Assembly: GCF_004331685.1 (NCBI RefSeq)
Contig: NZ_SJSM01000003.1
Location: 372,001 to 436,000, forward strand
DNA: 64,000 bases
Origin: Pedobacter hiemivivus
Lineage (GTDB): Bacteria; Bacteroidota; Bacteroidia; Sphingobacteriales; Sphingobacteriaceae
Direction: 5' to 3'
Position numbers and translations under genes: made by a program. Shown here piece by piece: positions 36,287-45,353 of the stretch (positions are counted from its first letter, which is position 1; the number at the start of each line of letters is the position of its first letter). Below the pieces are notes generated by a model that worked only from the letters and a program-made list of their open reading frames with translations, made no database searches and was not told the origin of the DNA.

Positions 36287-36883
36287 ATGTCTGCAAAGCT
36301 GAAGGACGAATATGAATTGATTGCCCGTTGGAGAAATGGGGATGAAAAATCATTTGATGCGCTTTTTAGCTTGCATTTTGCCAAACTTCACCAGTTTGCC
36401 CTGAGACATACCAATGATACTGGGCTTGCAGAAGAACTGGTAATGGATACCATGCTTAAAGTTTGGCAGCAGAAAAGTAAACTGCACCACGATGCTGTCT
36501 CACTTGCACCTTTATTGTTCCGTATCCTTCAGGTTTCCCTTATCGACCATTACCGAAAAAGAAAGCTGGAAACGACGGATATCTCATTACTGACCGTAGA
36601 ACCACAGAGTACGGAAAATGCAGATAGCAGATTACTCACCAGCCAATTGCAAACCTTGTATCGGGTTGGACTGGATAACTTAAGCCCCCGGCAAAAACTG
36701 GTGTTTGAAATGCGTAGCGAAAGAGAAATGAGCTATAGTGAAATTGCCGGAGAACTGGAGCTGTCTACCAAAACGGTTGATAGGCATCTATCTGATGCCA
36801 TGACGTCAATTAGAAAACACGTTTCCAAATTCCTTACCATTGGGGTTATCAGTCTTATCTATATCTACTGCCTTTTTCTATAG
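36287..36883 (+). CDS. RNA polymerase sigma-70 factor, ECF, FecI-like
   Basis: A 198-residue ECF sigma factor. Region 2: GLAEELVMDTMLKVWQQKSK. Region 4: LSPRQKLVFEMRSEREMSYS then EIAGELELSTKTVDRHLSDA. It ends in a short hydrophobic tail, as does the first sigma factor. I prefer the ATG at 36287 over the in-frame TTG nine bases upstream. First gene of the third sigma/FecR/receptor module. Confidence 0.92.
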   Translation: MSAKLKDEYELIARWRNGDEKSFDALFSLHFAKLHQFALRHTNDTGLAEELVMDTMLKVWQQKSKLHHDAVSLAPLLFRILQVSLIDHYRKRKLETTDISLLTVEPQSTENADSRLLTSQLQTLYRVGLDNLSPRQKLVFEMRSEREMSYSEIAGELELSTKTVDRHLSDAMTSIRKHVSKFLTIGVISLIYIYCLFL

Positions 36884-37016
36884 TCTCAATTTATTTCGTG
36901 TTTTATTTGAAAAAAAATAGCTGATAATCAGATGGTTGTTTGTGTTTTTTTAAAAAAAGTAATCTTTCATATGGGGAACTCTTCCATTTTTTACGAATTA
37001 ACTAGTAGAGAACATT

Positions 37017-38060
37017 ATGAAAGACCACCATATGAAGGTATCTATTGATCGGGAGTTATTGGCAAAGTATATACGCAGGGAATGTACTGTTCAGGAAAAG
37101 CAGCGGGTAGAGGCATTCCTATTTCAGCCAGAATGGCAACAGGCATTGGAAGAGCTGCTGAAAGAAGATTTCGAAGCATTTGATCATGTATCCTATACAG
37201 AAAGTGAAAACATTAGCTGGAACCAGCATTTTCGGGAAAACTATACGCATAAACAATCAGGCAGGTTTTTTAGATACAGTCAATGGATGGGCTATGCTGC
37301 CGCTTGTTTGATCCTATTCGCTGCGGGGTTCTGGTATTTCAGTGTCAATCAGAAGACATCCGTAGTGGAACATCAGCAGGTTGTGATGATGGAACAAGTC
37401 AATCCGAGTGGGCAGCGTTCTGTAATTACCCTGCCCGACAGTTCTGTTGTACATTTAGGTGCATTGAGCAGTATCCGTTATCCCAAAAAATTCGGTTCAA
37501 AATATCGTGAGGTAATCCTCAAAGGTGAAGCTTTTTTTGATGTAAAACCTGATAAGAGACATCCATTTACCGTTCTGACAGGTGTCGTCCAAACCAAGGT
37601 TCTGGGTACCTCTTTTAAGATAAATGCATTTAAACAGGTCATGGTATCGGTCGCGACTGGTAAGGTTCAGGTAGCCAAACTCAATAGTGAGGGCACAACA
37701 GACAAACCATTAGCCATCTTAACGCCTGGACAGCAGGTGAGCTGGAATGCGGATACCAACGAGACAAAGCTTGACCTTGTAGACATAGATGAAATTAGGG
37801 AATGGACTAAAGGCAAAGTAACCTTTGCCAATGCTTCACTAGCAGAGATAGTAGAAACGCTGGAAAGATGGTACAACGTAGAGATCAGCTTTGCCGACGA
37901 AAAGATGGCAAGGACCAGACTTTCCCTGATCGTAAAGGCCGCTGTTCCTATTCAGCATTCCCTTGATATTATCTGTAGTACAGCGCATCTCAAATATAAG
38001 GTGGCCGGAAATAAGATTACCATTACCCATAAACAAATAAATAGAAATATGAACAGATAG
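37017..38060 (+). CDS. FecR family anti-sigma factor
   Basis: A 347-residue anti-sigma factor: cytoplasmic segment (~1-88), helix (~93-112, GYAAACLILFAAGFWYFSV), and FecR domain (~130-225; VITLPDSSVVHLGALSSIRY, GEAFFDVKPDKRHPF, VLGTSFKINAF). A C-terminal secretin-like domain (~265-340) includes VTFANASLAEIVETLERWYN. It lies 133 bp after its sigma partner, with the usual gap. An ATG five codons in (MKVSIDRELL) is an equally good start. Confidence 0.92.
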   Translation: MKDHHMKVSIDRELLAKYIRRECTVQEKQRVEAFLFQPEWQQALEELLKEDFEAFDHVSYTESENISWNQHFRENYTHKQSGRFFRYSQWMGYAAACLILFAAGFWYFSVNQKTSVVEHQQVVMMEQVNPSGQRSVITLPDSSVVHLGALSSIRYPKKFGSKYREVILKGEAFFDVKPDKRHPFTVLTGVVQTKVLGTSFKINAFKQVMVSVATGKVQVAKLNSEGTTDKPLAILTPGQQVSWNADTNETKLDLVDIDEIREWTKGKVTFANASLAEIVETLERWYNVEISFADEKMARTRLSLIVKAAVPIQHSLDIICSTAHLKYKVAGNKITITHKQINRNMNR

Positions 38061-38077
38061 CTACCAAACAAAAAAGA

Positions 38078-38098
38078 GGGTAACCTTAGAGGCCACCC
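38078..38098 (+). terminator. Hairpin between fecR and receptor gene (third module)
   Basis: GGGT-AA-CCT / AGG-CC-ACCC, an interrupted 7-bp stem with a 3-nt loop, preceded by an A-run. It lies 17 bp after fecR in the 167-bp gap before the receptor. A second short stem (CCCGC/GCGGG) occurs near 38160-38181. There is no clean T-run. Confidence 0.35.
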
Positions 38099-38227
38099 CC
38101 GTTTAGCAATGCAGCGCAAGTCCGAGATTTCGACGTCCGAAGACCTGCAAAGCACTATTCCCGCATGGCAAGGCCCTGCGGGCAGTTTACAGATTTTAAT
38201 TAAAAAACACAGCAAACATTCAAAAGT

Positions 38228-41200
38228 ATGCAAAAAGGAGAACAAAAGTCCCCTACAATAAATTTTATCATGAAGTGTTCATTAATCGTGCTGATGGCAC
38301 AACTTACCTTCACGGGCGTGATATGGGCCGCAACTGCGAACGGACAAAACATCGATCAGGTAAAGGTTGACCTGAAATTTCAGCAGAGCAGCTTACAACA
38401 GAGTTTACTTACCCTTCAAAAAAAGAGTGGAGTACAAATTTCATTTGCAGACCAGCTGCTGGCCAAAGAGACTAAAAAAATAACCCTAGATGCCCGTCAG
38501 ATTTCAGTACGTGAAGCCATAAAGAATATTTTAGAAAGAACCAACCTCACTTATCGTTTAGAACGCGATTATATTATCATTGATGCAAAACCCATTCCTC
38601 AGCGGCCCGGCCGGATCTCTGGTAAGATCGTTGACGAAAAGGGAGAGCCCCTGCCTGGAGCTTCTGTTAAATTAATAGAAACAGGCCAGACGGTACAGAG
38701 CAGTGTTGATGGTACTTACCAGTTCAATGTTGCATCTGGAAATTATACCATTGAAGTCAGCTATATCTCTTTTCAGACCAAACGCATCTCAGATGTGGCG
38801 GTGAAAATAGGCGGACTTACGAAACTGGATGTACTGCTTAAAGTCGCATCAAGTTCTTTGAAAGAAGTGGTGGTAAAATCATCCTTCAAAAAGGAATCTG
38901 TCAATGGCCTCTACGTTCAACAGAAGAATAATGCTTCCATTACCGATGGAATTTCTGCTGAGCAGATTGCTAAAACACCAGATAACAACCTGGGGCAGGT
39001 ACTAAAACGCATTAGCGGCGTAACCACAATTGATACCCGTTATGTAGTGGTACGTGGAATGACGGAGCGTTACAATCAGGCGATGCTAGATGGAGTAATT
39101 ATCCCGAGTACTGATATGAACCGCCGAAACTTCTCTTTCGATGTAGTGCCGCAGGAACTGGTGAGCAATGTGGTGGTGAATAAAACTGCAAGTGCTGATC
39201 TTTCTGCCGAGTTTTCCGGTGGACAGATCCTGATCAATACTTTGGATATACCCGAGGAAAATTTTACGTCTATTGCATTAGGTACAGGATACAATAGCCG
39301 CACTACAGGCAAAGATTTTGTCAACCTTGGGGGCCGGACAACTTCTGATTATTTGGGTTTTGACAACGGCAGAAGGAATACACCAATGGATCTTCAATCA
39401 TGGACACAGCGGAATGAACCCGTTCCTTCTTATGCAATGGAACAGAGCAAACGTTTCAACAGCGAACAATTGAAGGCAAATGTCAGCAAGGCCATTCCAA
39501 ATCAAAACTATCGTTTCTCACTGGGCCGTATCTATCAGCTAAAAAAGGATTTAAAAATTGGATTTTCTGGGGGATTAACCTACCGGAATACGCAGGAAAC
39601 CAATCCCTACCAAACCATCAGGAATTCAGGATTTGCCAATCTGGGAGGTGCCCAACCAATAGATACTGCATCCATACGGGGAGAGGGGAACCTACACAAA
39701 TTCAATACTACACTTGGTGGTGTATTCAATGCCGGGCTACAGGGAGAGAAGTTCAAGATCGCCTCGAAAAACTACTATTCGCATGTGTTTAATGAAACCA
39801 TGCAGGATGCCTCCCGGTATGAACAGGATAATGAGTTCCGCTTTAAGGAGCTGCTGGCCGTTCCGGAATATACGACCGTATTTCAGAACAAGCTGGAAGG
39901 TGAAAATCTGATCGGTAGCAAAGGAACCAAGTTTAACTGGAGTGTTGCGAGGACTACAATCAGCCAAGATATAAAGGATATGCGCAGGTTGCGTTATGGG
40001 ATAATCACCGATGTTAACGGTGTTGATTATTACGACAAACCACAGACCAACGGCTTTAGTGATGCATCAGGGTCATATGATTACCGCCTTTCTACCAGAT
40101 TAAAGGAGACAGATTACAACTGGTCGGCCAGCCTGAGCCAGCCTTTTAATTTTTTAAATGATAAAAGTGTACTGAAGGCGGGTTATGCAGGCTGGTATAA
40201 GGAACGTGCCTTAAACTCGACCATGGTACAGATCATTAAGCAGGAACAGGTTTTAGGGCGTCCGCTAATTGGAAGGTATGAAGACCTGATGGCACCAGAA
40301 CGTATGGGGCTCAGTGGAGATTCTGCATTTTATTATGCCGATGCGGGCAGGAACGGAACGCAGTATACAGGTTCGTCTAAATACCACTCCGCCTATTTGA
40401 TGCTTGATCAGCGCTTCTTTAAGAAATTAAGGCTGGTTTATGGCATCAGAGCAGAGAATTTTAACCTGGCAAACGCACAGGAACAGTTTTTACGTGATCC
40501 GTTTAGTAGTTTAGCCGATTCAAAAGTCGACCCTTTTGTGACCGGTGAAAAGAACTGGCGTTTTCTGCCTTCAGTGAATGCCACCTATAGCTTGACTGAT
40601 CAAATGAATTTCAGGGCCGCTTATTCGACCACTATGATACGACCGGATTTTAGGGAAACCTCTTACTTTGAGTTGTTTGACCCTTACCTGGAATCATGGA
40701 TCAGTGGCTGGAACGTCGTAAGCACAAAAATAAAGAACTATGATTTGCGCTATGAATGGTATCCTGCTGCAGGAGAGATCATTTCAGTATCTGGATTCTA
40801 CAAGGATTTTGACAAGCCACTGGAGCTGGTGGCGCAGAACGTGACTGGAGGATCGGGGAAAATACGCTACCTAAGGTTTCAGAACCAAAAAAAGGCCGTC
40901 AATAAAGGATTTGAGGTAGAGTTCCGGAAAAGACTAGGCTTTATAGCAGATAAGCAATGGCTACGTAACATTACGATATTCGGAAATGGAACCTGGATGC
41001 AATCGAAAGTAGAGGCGCTTAATTATACCGTAGTTGCCCATGATGGTGGGACTTCTTATGAACTTGTTGAAACAGAAGTGCCTGGCGTAAAACGCCCGTT
41101 ATATGGTCAATCGCCATGGATCATCAACGCGGGACTAAGTTATGACTCCCAAATCTTTGGCGCAAACATCAGTTACAACCGTTCTGATTACCGCTCTTAC

Positions 41201-41497
41201 GTGGTCGACGTTCACCCGGGACAGGTAGAGTATGAAAATGGGAGGAATATGGTTGATTTGCAGCTGAGTACCCGTCTGCTAAAACAAAAAGCAGAAATAA
41301 AACTGAACATCAGTAACCTCTTGGATGCCGAAACTTTTTTTTATACAAATCCGAGTGGATATGTACTTGAGCCTGGCACCAGCGGATATAGCAGGCTTAA
41401 AGGCGCAGAGAAATACAATGCAGCCGATGGCGATCGGAAGACTTACAGGGTAAAGAACGGCAGAACGGCTAGTATCACTTTTAGCTATAAATTTTAA
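38228..41497 (+). CDS. TonB-dependent receptor with STN and carboxypeptidase-regulatory-like domains
   Basis: A 1089-residue receptor. The signal region is at ~15-40 (MKCSLIVLMAQLTFTGVIWA). An STN domain (~50-115) matches FecR signalling. A regulatory-like Ig domain follows (~130-205), then a plug with NLGQVLKRISGVTTIDTRYV, VVRGMTERYNQAMLDGVIIP and SADLSAEFSGGQILINT (~235-350), and a large barrel ending in SITFSYKF. It lacks the SusC LFILDG motif and a SusD partner, so it is a stand-alone receptor. The ligand is unknown. A small lipoprotein gene follows by 17 bp. Confidence 0.92.
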   Translation: MQKGEQKSPTINFIMKCSLIVLMAQLTFTGVIWAATANGQNIDQVKVDLKFQQSSLQQSLLTLQKKSGVQISFADQLLAKETKKITLDARQISVREAIKNILERTNLTYRLERDYIIIDAKPIPQRPGRISGKIVDEKGEPLPGASVKLIETGQTVQSSVDGTYQFNVASGNYTIEVSYISFQTKRISDVAVKIGGLTKLDVLLKVASSSLKEVVVKSSFKKESVNGLYVQQKNNASITDGISAEQIAKTPDNNLGQVLKRISGVTTIDTRYVVVRGMTERYNQAMLDGVIIPSTDMNRRNFSFDVVPQELVSNVVVNKTASADLSAEFSGGQILINTLDIPEENFTSIALGTGYNSRTTGKDFVNLGGRTTSDYLGFDNGRRNTPMDLQSWTQRNEPVPSYAMEQSKRFNSEQLKANVSKAIPNQNYRFSLGRIYQLKKDLKIGFSGGLTYRNTQETNPYQTIRNSGFANLGGAQPIDTASIRGEGNLHKFNTTLGGVFNAGLQGEKFKIASKNYYSHVFNETMQDASRYEQDNEFRFKELLAVPEYTTVFQNKLEGENLIGSKGTKFNWSVARTTISQDIKDMRRLRYGIITDVNGVDYYDKPQTNGFSDASGSYDYRLSTRLKETDYNWSASLSQPFNFLNDKSVLKAGYAGWYKERALNSTMVQIIKQEQVLGRPLIGRYEDLMAPERMGLSGDSAFYYADAGRNGTQYTGSSKYHSAYLMLDQRFFKKLRLVYGIRAENFNLANAQEQFLRDPFSSLADSKVDPFVTGEKNWRFLPSVNATYSLTDQMNFRAAYSTTMIRPDFRETSYFELFDPYLESWISGWNVVSTKIKNYDLRYEWYPAAGEIISVSGFYKDFDKPLELVAQNVTGGSGKIRYLRFQNQKKAVNKGFEVEFRKRLGFIADKQWLRNITIFGNGTWMQSKVEALNYTVVAHDGGTSYELVETEVPGVKRPLYGQSPWIINAGLSYDSQIFGANISYNRSDYRSYVVDVHPGQVEYENGRNMVDLQLSTRLLKQKAEIKLNISNLLDAETFFYTNPSGYVLEPGTSGYSRLKGAEKYNAADGDRKTYRVKNGRTASITFSYKF

Positions 41498-41514
41498 CGA
41501 ATAAATATTCAGAT

Positions 41515-42327
41515 ATGAAAACACTATTAAATATTATCATCACCTGTTTAATCATGGTCGGCTTTACTTCTTGTAAAAAGCAGGAAGCTTATTTAAAGGA
41601 AACAGCGAGCTATGCAGGTATTCCGGTATTTATCAATAACAGTATTTTAGGAAATAAAATAGGGACTAAACTGAATGATATCCCTATTGAGTTGTACAAG
41701 GGCATATTTTTGAGTGGTCCGGGTAAATTCACCTTTTACAACAAAAATACAGGTGCTGTACTATTAGAGAAAGAATTTAATCTGGAATACAATTTAAAAG
41801 ACACCTTGTATCTTTTTCAACCAGACAGCGCAGTTGCACCTCAATTGATAAAAAATACCCAGGTCAATGAGCCTGCAGCTCCAGCTGGGTTTTTTAAAGT
41901 AAAATTTGCCAACCTTAGTAAGCAGACAATTACCTCTCCCTCAGGTATGCCATATCCTAAAATAGATGTCATTGTTAAATGTAATTATATCAATGTAGTA
42001 ACATTTTTGCCCATTGATACGCTCATAGCCATTGGATCAAGTCTGGACACCGCAAGTTATTATCTAGTAAAAAAACCTTTTAGGAGTGGGCTAATTCAAA
42101 ATCAATACAAATTTTCATTTTTAGATCACGATACGAAGCAGCCATTGTTAAATAGTAGTGGAACTTTATTTCAAGGATTTGCCGCTCTTACCACTTCCAC
42201 AAATCCAAAAAACGTTTACACAGTTTATTTTGCAGATGTTCTGAGACCTGCTGCCAACGCTACTTATATTCTCAGAAATGGCTCATATTATGATGTATCG
42301 GTAAATAAGTTATTTGAAGTAAATTGA
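41515..42327 (+). CDS. Lipoprotein partner of the third receptor, beta-rich, unnamed
   Basis: A 270-residue lipoprotein: signal MKTLLNIIITCLIMVGFTSC with lipobox Cys-Lys-Lys, then a beta-rich body resembling two Ig-like halves (IPVFINNSILGNKIGTKLND; FFKVKFANLSKQTITSPSG). The second half recalls DUF4397-type domains but I cannot confirm this. It is cotranscribed with the receptor and followed by a terminator, so it is probably a surface ligand-binding accessory. Confidence 0.7.
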   Translation: MKTLLNIIITCLIMVGFTSCKKQEAYLKETASYAGIPVFINNSILGNKIGTKLNDIPIELYKGIFLSGPGKFTFYNKNTGAVLLEKEFNLEYNLKDTLYLFQPDSAVAPQLIKNTQVNEPAAPAGFFKVKFANLSKQTITSPSGMPYPKIDVIVKCNYINVVTFLPIDTLIAIGSSLDTASYYLVKKPFRSGLIQNQYKFSFLDHDTKQPLLNSSGTLFQGFAALTTSTNPKNVYTVYFADVLRPAANATYILRNGSYYDVSVNKLFEVN

Positions 42328-42347
42328 ATTTTGCTTTGATATTCAAA

Positions 42348-42374
42348 GGGAGCCCTAAAAAGGCTCCCTTTTTT
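42348..42374 (+). terminator. Intrinsic terminator
   Basis: GGGAGCC (42348-42354) and GGCTCCC (42362-42368) with a 7-nt loop, followed by six T. It ends the third receptor operon. Confidence 0.92.
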
Positions 42375-42455
42375 AAAATTAATAATACTTTTTAACCTCT
42401 TAGTTTATTTTTTTCAATTCCTCGTTTAGACTTTGAAGTTCATCACCCATAGATT

Positions 42456-43628
42456 TCAATTAGCTTTCCTGAATGCATAAGTTAAAGCGACACTTAAAAG
42501 CAATGCCCCAGTAAAGGTCAGTGCAGCAGTTAAGGAAAAGTGGTAGGCGATAAATCCGAGAAGTGCAGGCCCTGCAAGCTGACCTGCGTAGCCCATGGTG
42601 CTAATCGCTGGAATAGCGGTTGAAGCGGGTATTCCTTTAAGTCTGCCGCCCTCGCTAAAGAATACCGGTACTATGTTTGCTGCACCTACTCCCAGGAGCG
42701 CAAAGCCAAGAAGGGTAGTCGGAATCCATGGCGTTGCAACAGCAATAAAGATTCCTATGGCAGCGATGAGGCCACCACCAACCACCACTGTTTTTCCACT
42801 AAATCGCTCAACTATGCGATCCCCTAAGAGCCGCATGATTGCCATTGCAATAGAAAAGGTCGCATACCCAACTCCCGCAAGCTCTGCATCTATTCCTCTA
42901 CTCTCCTTTAAAAAAAGCGCACTCCAATCCAACATGGCTCCTTCGGACAGAAATACGGCAAAACATGCTGCGCCAAGAAAAATTACGCTGGAACTGAGCC
43001 ATCCCGATCTGGGTTTTATTTTATTTTCTGGGTGTATATTATTTTCCTGCATATCACCTTCTTGCTCTTTGGAGAACAGAAACTGATATTTCCATAGCAG
43101 GATGATTATAAGTAGTATCGAAATTGAAATTGCGGCAGTTAATGGATTGAGTCCTGCACGCATCAATAATCCCAGTCCCAGAGCGCCACACAGGCCACCT
43201 ACACTAAAAAGACCATGAAGGGATGACATGATGGGGCGACGATACTGGTTCTGAACATGGATACCATGGGAATTCATCGCTACATCAATGACACCGATCC
43301 CCGCTCCAAAAACAAAGAGTGCCGCCCCCATCATCCATGGATTTGGCATCAATAACAATATGGAAAGGAAGATAGCAGCGACCAGTCCCGAAATCAATAT
43401 GACGACCCTTGTACCATAAAGCTTAGAAAGATATCCACTCAGTGGCATCATTGAAATCGCCCCAGCCCCTAAAAGCAGCAGCAGTAGCCCAAGATTAGCA
43501 TCATTTAAGTGGAGCCTTTCTTTTACGAAGGGCACCATGGGTGCCCAGCTGGAGAGGGCAAACCCGCATACCAGGAATATATATTGTGTCGCTTTTTTGG
43601 CTTTTGTTGTGATCTGGTTATCATCCAT
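42456..43628 (-). CDS. MFS transporter, YbjJ/fucose-permease-like
   Basis: A 390-residue transporter with 12 hydrophobic helices (IFLVCGFALSSWAPMVPFVK first), and the motif GYLSKLYGTRVV between helices 2 and 3. I place the start at the ATG at 43628 (MDDNQ). An in-frame ATG at 43655 would translate the palindromic operator region, which is less likely. It is divergent from a DeoR-family regulator, suggesting sugar or sugar-derivative transport under that regulator; the substrate cannot be read from the sequence. Confidence 0.88.
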   Translation of the reverse strand: MDDNQITTKAKKATQYIFLVCGFALSSWAPMVPFVKERLHLNDANLGLLLLLLGAGAISMMPLSGYLSKLYGTRVVILISGLVAAIFLSILLLMPNPWMMGAALFVFGAGIGVIDVAMNSHGIHVQNQYRRPIMSSLHGLFSVGGLCGALGLGLLMRAGLNPLTAAISISILLIIILLWKYQFLFSKEQEGDMQENNIHPENKIKPRSGWLSSSVIFLGAACFAVFLSEGAMLDWSALFLKESRGIDAELAGVGYATFSIAMAIMRLLGDRIVERFSGKTVVVGGGLIAAIGIFIAVATPWIPTTLLGFALLGVGAANIVPVFFSEGGRLKGIPASTAIPAISTMGYAGQLAGPALLGFIAYHFSLTAALTFTGALLLSVALTYAFRKAN

Positions 43629-43630
43629 TA

Positions 43631-43662
43631 TGCAAATTAATGCAATATATTGCAAATTTGCA
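43631..43662. promoter_or_regulatory. Predicted DeoR-family operator: phased TGCA palindromes
   Basis: TGCA occurs at 43631, 43641 and 43651 (10-bp steps) and again at 43659. Two perfect palindromes overlap: TGCAATATATTGCA (43641-43654) and TGCAAATTTGCA (43651-43662). A further TGCA lies at 43716. The array lies 3 bp from the preferred MFS start and 88 bp from the regulator start, in the divergent promoter region, so it likely controls both. Confidence 0.6.
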
Positions 43663-43749
43663 AATAACTGTATCTGGTGTGAATTAGAAATTGCTTTAAT
43701 GATAGGAGGATTTTATGCAATGGACTGAAAGAATTACATTTGTTGGTAA

Positions 43750-44499
43750 ATGATCAGAGAAAAAAGGTTTGAGCATATAATCGCTAGTTTAAAGACTACA
43801 GGTACGATCACCTATAGCGAAATGTCTAGAGACCTGTCAGTTTCTGAGGATACCATCCGCAGGGATATTGACTACCTACACGAAAATGGTCTGTTGTCAA
43901 AAGTGAGAGGCGGAGCGATATCGCGTGACAAAAATCCCCTTTCCTTTCAAGACCGCACTGATTTTCTGTCTACGGAAAAAGAGGTAATCGGGATGAAGGT
44001 TCAGCCATTACTTAAGGCTGGTATGAGTGTGTTCATGGATGGTGGAACCACGATATGTGCGGTTGCGGAATGTTTACCAACTAATACCTCATTAAGGGTT
44101 ATCACCAATAATATGGCTCTGGTTCCTTTGTTGGCGCGGTTCCGGAACATAGAAGTAATTGTACTTGGCGGGAACTATGACCGGGATACACAAACAAATA
44201 CTGGTGCCAGAACGTGTGATGAGGCGGCTGAGTTCGTTGTGGATCTTTATCTTATGGGCACCTGCGCAATCTCGAAGGATTTCGGCATAACCTCGGCAAT
44301 AAGAGAGGATGGCGCTGTAAAGAAGGCAATGCTCAAAGGTTCGAAAACGGTGGTTGTGATCAGCAATAGCAATAAAGTAGGTGCCAACGAACCTTTTGTA
44401 GTCTGCGGCTTACAAGGAATTAACGTTTTAGTAACTGAACTTCCAAGTGATGATCCCAGGCTGGATGAGTTACGGTTTAAGAATTTGAAGATTATCTAA
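43750..44499 (+). CDS. DeoR/GlpR family transcriptional regulator
   Basis: A 249-residue repressor. The N-terminal helix-turn-helix (~3-57) has TGTITYSEMSRDLSVSEDTI and RRDIDYLHENGLLSKVRGGA, the DeoR signature. The C-terminal sugar-phosphate sensor domain (~75-235) has MDGGTTICAVAE and VITNNMALVPLLA, then VVVISNSNKVG with the usual Lys near the end. It is divergent from the MFS transporter. Effector unknown. Confidence 0.93.
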   Translation: MIREKRFEHIIASLKTTGTITYSEMSRDLSVSEDTIRRDIDYLHENGLLSKVRGGAISRDKNPLSFQDRTDFLSTEKEVIGMKVQPLLKAGMSVFMDGGTTICAVAECLPTNTSLRVITNNMALVPLLARFRNIEVIVLGGNYDRDTQTNTGARTCDEAAEFVVDLYLMGTCAISKDFGITSAIREDGAVKKAMLKGSKTVVVISNSNKVGANEPFVVCGLQGINVLVTELPSDDPRLDELRFKNLKII

Positions 44500-44538
44500 T
44501 TTCTATTTAATCATTGAGATTAAATAGCCCAAAAACCA

Positions 44539-45339
44539 ATGAAAATACTAGCTTTAGAATACGAGGAATTAAATTCAATATCAGATTTAACACCTGAAGG
44601 GTGGAATGATATCAAACCGAGTTTCGGTTTTTATGTACAATCATCCTTTTGCTTTCCAATTAAGATTGTGATTGATGATAAAATTGTTGGATTAGGTGCA
44701 ACCATTATTCATAATGATGTAGCTTGGCTTGGCCACATTATAGTCCACCCTGATCAAAGAGGTAATGGAATCGGAAAATGTGTTACACAAGCGCTGATTG
44801 ATATTGCGAAGCAAAATAAATGTGAGACTATTTATTTAATCGCGACTAAGCTCGGTGCTCCAGTATATGAAAAGCTGGGTTTTGTTACTGATACAGAATA
44901 CTTGTTTTTTAAAGATGTAAAATTTGATGAAGAACTGGTGATTTCAGATCAGGTAATACCTTATAATCAAGATTTCAAAGACGAAATTTCAATCCTTGAT
45001 AAAATGACTACGGGAGAGGAAAGAATGATGCATCTTGAAAATTCTCTTGAAAATGGATTTGTGTATATTAATAATCATAGAATTGAAGGGTTCTATTTGC
45101 CGGCTCTTGGTGATGGGTTAATTGTTGCAAATAATTCAGCCGCCGGCCTTGAACTTTTAAAGCTTCATTTAAAATCTAATGACAAAGTATCTTTTCCTAT
45201 AGATAACCTGTTGGCTACAGATTTTTTGCACAATAATGGCTTTAAGGAATATGATGTTGCAAAACATATGAGACTAGGAAATATCAGATCCTTCAAACTC
45301 GAAAATATTTACAACAGAATAGGGGGGAATGTAGGATAA
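44539..45339 (+). CDS. GNAT family N-acetyltransferase, two-domain
   Basis: A 266-residue protein. Residues ~1-130 carry a GNAT fold with WLGHIIVHPDQRGNGIGKCV (QRGNGIG acetyl-CoA motif) and APVYEKLGF. Residues ~135-266 form a second domain ending KHMRLGN, as in larger acetyltransferases with an extra GNAT-like half. It lies 39 bp after the DeoR regulator but looks functionally separate. Substrate unknown. Confidence 0.85.
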   Translation: MKILALEYEELNSISDLTPEGWNDIKPSFGFYVQSSFCFPIKIVIDDKIVGLGATIIHNDVAWLGHIIVHPDQRGNGIGKCVTQALIDIAKQNKCETIYLIATKLGAPVYEKLGFVTDTEYLFFKDVKFDEELVISDQVIPYNQDFKDEISILDKMTTGEERMMHLENSLENGFVYINNHRIEGFYLPALGDGLIVANNSAAGLELLKLHLKSNDKVSFPIDNLLATDFLHNNGFKEYDVAKHMRLGNIRSFKLENIYNRIGGNVG

Positions 45340-45353
45340 ATGGCTTTGGTCTC

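Noticed and set aside
42400..42455. Short minus-strand frame MGDELQSLNEELKKIN after the MFS gene
   Set aside because: Only 16 codons following a stop; coil-like but too short to support as a gene or fragment.
42595..43086. 163-codon plus-strand frame opposite the MFS gene
   Set aside because: It is antisense to a clear 12-helix transporter and has a Pro/Thr-rich composition expected from a shadow frame.
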